Shown: positions 27,279 through 32,779 of the stretch, piece after piece
Position numbering within the stretch: position 1 is the first letter of the stretch
Layout of the letters: each line of letters opens with the position of its first letter
Source: Ruminococcus sp.
GTDB lineage: Bacteria; Bacillota; Clostridia; Oscillospirales; Ruminococcaceae
Length of the DNA stretch: 32,779 nt
Direction: 5' to 3'
NCBI GenBank assembly: GCA_031262105.1
Contig: JAISIH010000077.1
Span: forward strand, 1 to 32,779
The notes under the pieces: model-generated
What the model was told of the DNA's origin: nothing
The model's input: the letters and a program-made list of their open reading frames with translations, nothing else
Database searches by the model: none
Made by a program: the position numbers and the translations under genes

Positions 27279-29948
27279 TTACGAATTCGCAAGACTTATG
27301 AGTTCTTTCAGTAAAAATAACGCATCAACAGGCGTGTATTCGTTCAAATTTACCTGACGAAGTTTTTCCGCAATTGCTTTTTCTCCGATTGCTTCGAGGG
27401 AGATTTGCGATTTTTTTGCAAGGATCGGTTCGCCGCGTTTTGCTTCAAGTTCCGACAAAATTTCCGATGCGCGATTAAGCACTTTTTGCGGCACACCTGC
27501 AAGCCTCGCAACATCAATACCATAACTGTCGTCAGTTCCGCCCGGCATGATTTTTCGCAAAAATTTTATGTCGTTACCGCGTTTTTTTACTGCGACAGAA
27601 TAGTTTTTTATGCCCGGAATTTTCCCCTCAAGGGCGATTAATTCGTGATAATGCGTTGCAAAAAGTGTTCTGCAACCGAGTTTTCGGTCAAGCGCAATGT
27701 ATTCTGCAACAGCCTCTGCAATTGAAACGCCGTCGATGGTGGAGGTTCCGCGACCCACTTCGTCAAGGATAACGAGGGAACGTTTCGTCGCATTTTTTAA
27801 TATGTCGGCGACCTCCGTCATCTCGACCATAAAAGTCGACTTTCCCGCCGCAAGATCGTCCGACGCGCCGACCCTCGTGAAAATTTTATCGACGACGGAA
27901 ATTTTCGCATAAGATGCCGGCACAAAAGAGCCAATCTGCGCAAGCAAAGTTATAAGCGCAACCTGCCGCATAAATGTCGATTTCCCCGACATATTCGGAC
28001 CGGTAATAATATAGCAGCGGTTTTCATTCGAGTCAAGATAAACGTCGTTCGGAACATACGGCTCGTCCTTTTGCACAAGTTCAACAACAGGGTGTCTGCC
28101 GTCCTTAATATGTATCACACCGTCAAGCGCAATCTCCGGTTTTGTGTAGTTATTCTTTATCGCCGAGGAAGCGAAACTGCACATTACATCAAGTTCTGCT
28201 AAGGCTTCGGCGGTCTTTTGAATTTCGTTTGAACGTGCGGAAGTGAACTGCCTTAATTCATTGAAAATTTCCTGTTCAATCTCCGTTATTTTTTCGCCCG
28301 CTGAATAAATATCATGTTCAATTGTTTGTAGGTTTGCGGTTATAAAACGTTCGCTTCCGGTTAAAGTTTGGCGGCGGATATAGTGGTCGGGGACTTTTGA
28401 AAGCTGTGATTTTGTAACGTCAATAACATACCCGACAGTCCTGCTGTAGACGACTTTCAAGCCCTTTATCCCAGTCGCTTCGCGCTCACGTGTTTCAAAT
28501 TCGCTGAGTACCGATTTTGAATTATTAAGGAGCTTTCGATATTTATCAAGCTCTTCGGAAAAGCCGTTTTTTATAAATCCGCCGTCTTTTATAAGTGCGG
28601 GCGGTTCGTCAACAATCGCGTTTTCGATAAGCGATGCTATATCGCTTAGAGGATCAATCCGAAGATTAATTTTACTTAAATTTAATGATTGCAGTTTCGC
28701 TAAATTGTCCTTTATTGCGGGAAGTTTTTGCAGCGTTAACGCGAGGGAACGCATATCACGCGGCGACGCGCCGGACGTGTTTCCGGCGGCTTGTCCGGCG
28801 ATAATATTCCCGTACATTACCCGCGTTAACAGCCTTTCAAGATCGAAAACTCCCGAAAGAAGCACGGAGGTTTCAGATAAAATTACCGGAAACTTAGTTA
28901 ATTCTTCGACAGCGTCAAGGCGGTTAATTATCATGGCAGGGGAGATGAGCGGCTTATCAAGATACGCGCGTAAAAGCCTTTTTCCCATCGAAGTTTTTGT
29001 CGAATCAATCGCCCAAAGAAGACTTCCGCGCCGCTCTTTATTCCGAAGCGTTTCGACAAGTTCGAGGTTTCGTCTTGCAGTCATATCAAGCGATAAAAAC
29101 TGTGCATTATCGTATCTTTTTATGGTAGAAAAACGTCCGACCGTATCTTTTCTGTTGTCAAAAATATAACCGAACAAACCGCAAAGCGCAGCAGTTTCGA
29201 CAGAATCCGAAGTTAAATCAAGCTCGGTAAGATCATCTTTTCCGAACTCCGAAAGCAGAACTTTTTCGCGCAAATTTATGTCAAAATCAATCTCGTCAAG
29301 CAGACACCCGGAAGCGTTCAAACTGTTTTTAATAAAGCTTCCGGCGCGTTTTAAGTCTAAAAAATTCTCTGTAAATAAAACTTCAACGGGCGAAAAACGC
29401 GACAGCTCGCCGATAATGTCGTTTTCGGCGGATTTATCGAATTTATTCATGCAGACGAAAACATCGCCTGTTGAAATATCCGCGAAAGCAAGGGAATATT
29501 CCTTTTCGCGGATAAAAATTGCCGCAAGATAATTGTTGTTGTCGTCGGAAAGGAGTTCGCCCTCGGTGAGGGTGCCTTTTGTGATAATTCTGACGACTTC
29601 GCGTTCGACTAAATTCTTGCCGTCCGGGCTTGTTGTCTGCTCGCAGATTGCAATTCGATAACCCTCTTCAAGCAGCTTTTTTGTATAGCTTTCGACAGCG
29701 TGAAAAGGAATTCCGCACATAGGCGCACGCTCCGGCAGACCGCAGTCACGCCCGGTTAAAGTCAGGTGCAATTCCTTAGAAACAATTACGGCATCGTCAA
29801 AAAACATCTCGTAAAAATCGCCGAGACGAAAGAATACGATATGCTCTTTGTAGCCGTCCTTTACCGACAAATATTGACGCATCATCGGTGAAATTTTCGT
29901 TCTGTCAACTGCGTCAATAAGTGCGGTAGAAAGAATTTTATCTGCCAT
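27279..29948 (-). CDS. mutS: DNA mismatch repair protein MutS
   Basis: 889 residues from ATG 29948 (MADKILSTALIDAV); TTG 29960 would add four. The mismatch-reading wedge is HIVFFRLGDFYEMFFDD (F-x-E motif within FYE), followed by the connector, lever and clamp domains, the Walker A GPNMSGKSTFMRQ, the Walker B VILDEVGRGTSTIDG and a C-terminal HTH/dimer region (GIDVARLAGVP). MutS binds mispairs and loads MutL from the next gene. The usual sequence and length of the family. There is no strong Shine-Dalgarno sequence before either start. Confidence 0.98.
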   Translation of the reverse strand: MADKILSTALIDAVDRTKISPMMRQYLSVKDGYKEHIVFFRLGDFYEMFFDDAVIVSKELHLTLTGRDCGLPERAPMCGIPFHAVESYTKKLLEEGYRIAICEQTTSPDGKNLVEREVVRIITKGTLTEGELLSDDNNNYLAAIFIREKEYSLAFADISTGDVFVCMNKFDKSAENDIIGELSRFSPVEVLFTENFLDLKRAGSFIKNSLNASGCLLDEIDFDINLREKVLLSEFGKDDLTELDLTSDSVETAALCGLFGYIFDNRKDTVGRFSTIKRYDNAQFLSLDMTARRNLELVETLRNKERRGSLLWAIDSTKTSMGKRLLRAYLDKPLISPAMIINRLDAVEELTKFPVILSETSVLLSGVFDLERLLTRVMYGNIIAGQAAGNTSGASPRDMRSLALTLQKLPAIKDNLAKLQSLNLSKINLRIDPLSDIASLIENAIVDEPPALIKDGGFIKNGFSEELDKYRKLLNNSKSVLSEFETREREATGIKGLKVVYSRTVGYVIDVTKSQLSKVPDHYIRRQTLTGSERFITANLQTIEHDIYSAGEKITEIEQEIFNELRQFTSARSNEIQKTAEALAELDVMCSFASSAIKNNYTKPEIALDGVIHIKDGRHPVVELVQKDEPYVPNDVYLDSNENRCYIITGPNMSGKSTFMRQVALITLLAQIGSFVPASYAKISVVDKIFTRVGASDDLAAGKSTFMVEMTEVADILKNATKRSLVILDEVGRGTSTIDGVSIAEAVAEYIALDRKLGCRTLFATHYHELIALEGKIPGIKNYSVAVKKRGNDIKFLRKIMPGGTDDSYGIDVARLAGVPQKVLNRASEILSELEAKRGEPILAKKSQISLEAIGEKAIAEKLRQVNLNEYTPVDALFLLKELISLANS

Positions 29949-29987
29949 AATATTTATCAAACCGTTTTTTTAGTTCCGCTGTAAAAT

Positions 29988-30017
29988 CTGTCCTCTGTCC
30001 TCTCGTTTCTGTCCTCT
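29988..30017. repeat. Three short direct repeats between ylbF-like gene and mutS
   Basis: CTGTCCTCT occurs at 29988-29996, 29995-30003 and 30009-30017. On the - strand it reads AGAGGACAG, a purine-rich string like a ribosome site but 40-70 bases before the mutS start. It is probably a simple duplication. Confidence 0.6.
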
Positions 30018-30018
30018 G

Positions 30019-30420
30019 TTAACCGCACCCTCCGCAGGTTCTGCAATCGTGCGTGCAATTCGTTAAGTCGCAGGTAAGCGGGTCACCGCCGTTCACCGAA
30101 ACTTCGATTATTGTGTTAACCTGCCCGATAAGTTCTTCGAGAGCTTTTTTCGCGTCCTCGTATTTTTTCATCTGCGGATCAGCCATTATTTCGCCATAAA
30201 GAGTCTTGATTTTTTCATTGAGTGCTTTAATAACAGACTCTTCTTTTTCATCGTTTGAAAGCTCGTTGTCAAGGTTCATTCTCTCAAGATTGAATGCGCC
30301 GATTTTCCCTTGCAAGGAAGCGTCGTTGTCCATTTCGCTCTTAATGTCCTTGAAAAAAGTGTAGCGCGGATCCGCTTGAATTGCCGCTCCGAGTTCTCTT
30401 GCCTGTGTGATTATATCCAT
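30019..30420 (-). CDS. YlbF/YmcA-family protein with C-terminal cysteine cluster
   Basis: 133 residues, helical (MDIITQARELGAAIQADPRYTFFKDI...), matching the YlbF/YmcA (RicF/RicA) family. In Bacillus these form the Ric (Y-) complex with YaaT, which carries Fe-S clusters and aids mRNA processing by RNase Y. The last 17 residues hold five cysteines (117, 122, 126, 129, 132; CDLTNCTHDCRTCGGCG), a candidate Fe-S or metal-binding tail. It lies 13 bases after miaB, the neighbour of ymcA in Bacillus too. Ribosome site AGGAGCG. Family certain, cluster-binding inferred. Confidence 0.88.
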   Translation of the reverse strand: MDIITQARELGAAIQADPRYTFFKDIKSEMDNDASLQGKIGAFNLERMNLDNELSNDEKEESVIKALNEKIKTLYGEIMADPQMKKYEDAKKALEELIGQVNTIIEVSVNGGDPLTCDLTNCTHDCRTCGGCG

Positions 30421-30433
30421 GATTTTTTCGCTC

Positions 30434-31798
30434 CTAAAAATTTAATATAACGCCTTCCAACGCCCAGTTATGACTTTTTGTGATCCGTACTTTACGGTAT
30501 TCGCCGATTTTGTCAAACGTCCCCGGTGCTTCGACGATTATGCCTTCGTCGGATTTTCCCGCGATTAATCCTTCTGTTTTTGATGAGCCGTCAAAAAGTA
30601 CCGTCAATGTTTTTTCGACATATTCTGCATAAGTTTCTGTCGCTATTTCACGTTGAAGCGTTAACATTCTTGTCATTCGCGAAGTCTTTTCGACAGCAGT
30701 CGCATAATCGGGCAAATCAGCCGCTTTTGTGCCGGTGCGTTTTGAATAAATGAAGCTGAAAATGTTATAAAAATGCGCTTCTTTTATTATGCGGAGAGTT
30801 TCTTCAAAGTCGTATTCTGTCTCGCCCGGGAAGCCTACGATTATGTCGGTTGAAATTGTACACCGCGGCATTTTTTTGCGAATATATTTGACAATTTCCA
30901 TATAAGTTTCGGCAGTATACTGGCGGTTCATCAGCTCTAAAATGCGGTTGCTACCGGATTGAAGCGGAAGATGAATTGACTTGCAAAGCTTCGGATATTC
31001 GGCGATAATATCAATTAAATCTTTTCGCATATCCTTCGGGTGTGGCGACATAAATCTTATCTTAAAATCGCCCGGAATCTCCGCCGCTTGCTTTAATAAT
31101 TCGCTGAACGGAACCGGCGGTTTAAGCGTATTTCCGTACGAATTTACGTTTTGACCGAGGAGTAAAATTTCCTTAAAACCGTTGTCTGTAAGTGTGCGAA
31201 TATCACTCAAAATATCGGAAACTTCTCTGCTCCTCTCACGCCCGCGAACATACGGAACGATGCAGTATGAGCAGTAATTATCGCACCCGTACATTATCGG
31301 AACATCGGCTTTTATGACGCTTTTTTGATAGAGATTGAAATCTGAAAAATCGTTCGGATATTCGTTGTTGTCGCATTGGAATTCGTTTTTTGTAAGCGCG
31401 TTATAAAGAAGCTCGGGGAATTTTTTGTATGCAAATGTTCCGAAACAAAAATCAACGTGCCGGTAGGTGTTTTTTATAAATTCTGCAACGTGTTTTTCCT
31501 GTGTCATACACCCGCAAACCGCGATAATTACATCGGGATTTTTTTCTTTCACGTGCTTAAGTTCGCCGATAACACCGTAAACTTTTTTCTCTGCGTTTTC
31601 GCGAACTGCACAGGTGTTTATGATAATGAGCGAAGCGGAATTTACATCTTCGGTTTCGGCAAAACCCATGTCTAAAATTTTCCCGAGAAGGCTGTTGCCG
31701 TCGGAGACATTGAGCCTGCAACCGAAACTGTGAACATAAACTGTCGGCGAGGGTGAAATACGCGTAACTATTTCTTTTATCGTTTCGGCGTAGTTCAT
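30434..31798 (-). CDS. miaB: tRNA-2-methylthio-N6-dimethylallyladenosine synthase
   Basis: 454 residues from ATG 31798 (MNYAETIKEIV), preceded by AAGAGAA; an upstream in-frame start at 31837 adds an unlikely hydrophobic stretch. N-terminal auxiliary cluster cysteines are C27 (GCRLNVSDG), C63 (NTCAVRENAE) and C97 (CGCMTQE); the radical-SAM triad is C172, C176, C179 (GCDNYCSYC), and a TRAM domain follows (to LEGVILNF). It adds the methylthio group to i6A37 made by MiaA. It is the first gene of the long - strand operon, with its own promoter. GCRLN instead of the usual GCQMN is a slight deviation. Confidence 0.94.
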   Translation of the reverse strand: MNYAETIKEIVTRISPSPTVYVHSFGCRLNVSDGNSLLGKILDMGFAETEDVNSASLIIINTCAVRENAEKKVYGVIGELKHVKEKNPDVIIAVCGCMTQEKHVAEFIKNTYRHVDFCFGTFAYKKFPELLYNALTKNEFQCDNNEYPNDFSDFNLYQKSVIKADVPIMYGCDNYCSYCIVPYVRGRERSREVSDILSDIRTLTDNGFKEILLLGQNVNSYGNTLKPPVPFSELLKQAAEIPGDFKIRFMSPHPKDMRKDLIDIIAEYPKLCKSIHLPLQSGSNRILELMNRQYTAETYMEIVKYIRKKMPRCTISTDIIVGFPGETEYDFEETLRIIKEAHFYNIFSFIYSKRTGTKAADLPDYATAVEKTSRMTRMLTLQREIATETYAEYVEKTLTVLFDGSSKTEGLIAGKSDEGIIVEAPGTFDKIGEYRKVRITKSHNWALEGVILNF

Positions 31799-31888
31799 TT
31801 TAATTCTCTTTTCATCGGAAAATAGCAGAAAAAGCAAAAATATTGTAAAATATATAATAAATCCGCAATTACAGCATTAATCCTTATA

Positions 31889-31917
31889 ATTATAACACAT
31901 ATTTTCATGTTTGTCTA
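31889..31917 (-). promoter_or_regulatory. Promoter for the miaB-to-ligA operon
   Basis: On the - strand TAGACA (31912-31917), 17-base spacer, TATAAT (31889-31894). Predicted start near 31882 gives a leader of about 84 bases before the miaB ATG. It is the only strong promoter in the AT-rich gap 31799-31953. Confidence 0.72.
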
Positions 31918-31953
31918 TGGTTAATTGTAACAATAATATGAATATTTTAAAAT

Positions 31954-31982
31954 GCGGTGCAAATCAATCTGATTCGCACCGC
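31954..31982 (-). terminator. Hairpin terminator after the catalase fragment
   Basis: GCGGTGCAAATCA (31954-31966) pairs with TGATTCGCACCGC (31970-31982) with one mismatch around a three-base loop; the sequence reads into ATTTTAAAAT on the - strand. It begins 14 bases after the catalase stop codon and isolates it from the miaB promoter. Confidence 0.75.
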
Positions 31983-31996
31983 AAATTCGCTGAAAA

Positions 31997-32338
31997 TTAA
32001 CCGATACAAGGTTTCGATAAGTCGTACTCGGGGTTCATCGCGTAGAAATTCCGTGCCGAAAGGTTATCCTGCGTGAAAGAAAGTCCTTCGCCGAAACGCT
32101 GGTAGTGGACGATTTCACGCTCCCGCAGGAAGCGGATTACGTCCTTTACGTCCGGGTCGTCGATTAGCCGCAAGATGTTATCGTATGTTGTGCGGGCTTT
32201 TTGTTCCGCCGCCATATCCTCGGAAAGGTCGGTGATTATATCGCCTTTAGATTGAAGCGGCTGCACCGAAAACGGTATACCCGACGCGGAGATTGGGTAT
32301 ATGCCGGTTGTGTGGTCAACGGTCAAATCAGGCACCAT
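31997..32338 (-). pseudogene. C-terminal half of a CotJC-like manganese catalase, 5'-truncated
   Basis: 113 residues matching the second half of CotJC-type Mn catalase: SKGDIITDLSEDMAAEQKAR, TTYDNILRLIDDPDVKDV and IRFLREREIVHYQRFGE. The Mn-ligand segment with the first helix-bundle half (the TEELAHLEM-type part) is missing. ATG 32338 has no ribosome site, and its frame is open upstream to the recombinase stop codon three codons away, so this half is probably not translated alone. CotJC belongs to the inner spore coat. The cut lies at the end of a large serine recombinase gene, so an inserted element is the likely cause; the N-terminal half should lie beyond the window. Confidence 0.85.
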
Positions 32339-32347
32339 AATTTGATT

Positions 32348-32779
32348 TTACCCCGCCATAACCGCCGTGTTTGCAACCTCACCAAGGTATCGATAATGTA
32401 TATCAACCCGTTGCCTGCGTTCTTTTCGCCCGCCCGAAGCTTCGTAAACAACAATTTTGTCAATAAGGTCGCAGACGAGCTCGCGGTCGAGTTTCGCGAT
32501 TTCGCTGTATTTCGACATTATTGCGAAAAAACGTTCCGCGTTTGAGGATTTTTCAACTGCCTGATTGAGGCTGTTTTTGATTTCTGAAATCCGCGTTTTG
32601 TGCATTGCCATTTCGTTCTGATACCCCGATAGTAATTCGCGATAAATATCGTCAGAAATGATACCGAATGCATTTTGTTCAAAAAGCTTTCTCGTTATGT
32701 TACTAAGTTCAGAAAGGCGGCTTTCGTATCTTTTCAAATCCTGCTCCAACCCGTTTTGAGGTGTATTGTCAGAAGCATT
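32348..32779 (-). CDS. Large serine recombinase, C-terminal part (runs off window)
   Basis: The frame is open to the last base; TTG 32749 is not a real start. Visible is the C-terminal end: a coiled coil (LEQDLKRYESRLSELSNITRKLFEQNAFGIISDDIY, region 32650-32755) and the DUF4368-like end (ELVCDLIDKIVVYEASGG, RVDIHYRYLGEV). Large serine recombinases insert and excise mobile elements at att sites; the recombinase gene usually sits next to one att site, as here beside the truncated catalase. The catalytic N-terminal resolvase domain is outside the window. Codon use is close to that of neighbours, so the element need not be recent. Confidence 0.82.
   Translation of the reverse strand, partial: NASDNTPQNGLEQDLKRYESRLSELSNITRKLFEQNAFGIISDDIYRELLSGYQNEMAMHKTRISEIKNSLNQAVEKSSNAERFFAIMSKYSEIAKLDRELVCDLIDKIVVYEASGGRKERRQRVDIHYRYLGEVANTAVMAG

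Noticed and set aside
29988..30017. Direct repeats as a regulatory operator for mutS
   Set aside because: They are short, partly overlapping and close to a stop codon; simple slippage duplication is enough to explain them.

Overview
The window looks like a chromosomal segment of a low-to-mid-GC, Gram-positive, spore-forming Clostridia (Oscillospirales/Ruminococcaceae-like), probably from a gut or rumen lineage. Reasons: SepF, DivIVA and an Hfq-MiaA-MutL-MutS-YlbF-MiaB string in one operon; split (two-gene) transketolase; TTG starts; Firmicutes-type promoters; a NusG/LoaP paralogue; and a CotJC-like manganese catalase piece at the right edge. No tRNA, rRNA or CRISPR array was seen.

Left part, + strand. 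(i) Positions 1-544 hold the 3' part of a NusG-family antiterminator, broken by one missing A in a poly-A run. (ii) About 590-3285 is a strikingly AT-rich accessory islet: remnants of an ATPase (Walker-B-like and sensor-like segments, no visible P-loop, two poly-A frameshifts) and two unrecognised proteins. (iii) A Nudix hydrolase follows, then a consensus promoter fused to a hairpin terminator, a two-gene half-size TauE/SafE transporter, a YgjP-type metallopeptidase and a GH51 arabinofuranosidase.

Centre (7223-13098). Three tightly packed genes form what I consider the most interesting system. The first is a membrane-anchored protein with calcium-binding TSP3-like repeats and a VWA domain. 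The second is a full-length but catalytically dead P-type-ATPase-like membrane protein (TGE, DKTGT, TGD and GDGxND all altered or absent). The third is a beta-helix-like protein with a C-terminal TerD-like domain. VWA, TerD and P-type ATPases are parts known from tellurite/stress (Ter) systems, but this arrangement with a pseudo-ATPase is one I do not know as a described system. It is followed by a compact intergenic element (13131-13305) of six back-to-back perfect hairpins closed by an outer 16-bp inverted repeat, then rnhA and a diacylglycerol-kinase-family gene, ending at a bidirectional terminator.

Right part, - strand (14813-31798). One long convergent run of housekeeping genes, read right to left: miaB, ylbF-like, mutS, mutL, miaA, hfq, an HlyD-like adaptor, yggS, sepF, divIVA, lspA, an RluD-family gene, a HAD phosphatase, the two transketolase subunits and ligA. 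Many junctions overlap by 4 bases (ATGA). Promoters are visible before miaB and before hfq. It joins tRNA modification, mismatch repair, RNA chaperoning, division-site assembly and lipoprotein processing.

Right edge. A large serine recombinase (C-terminal part, running out of the window) lies 9 bases from the 5'-truncated half of a CotJC-like Mn-catalase gene. This is the geometry expected of an element integrated inside a sporulation gene, reminiscent of skin in sigK.
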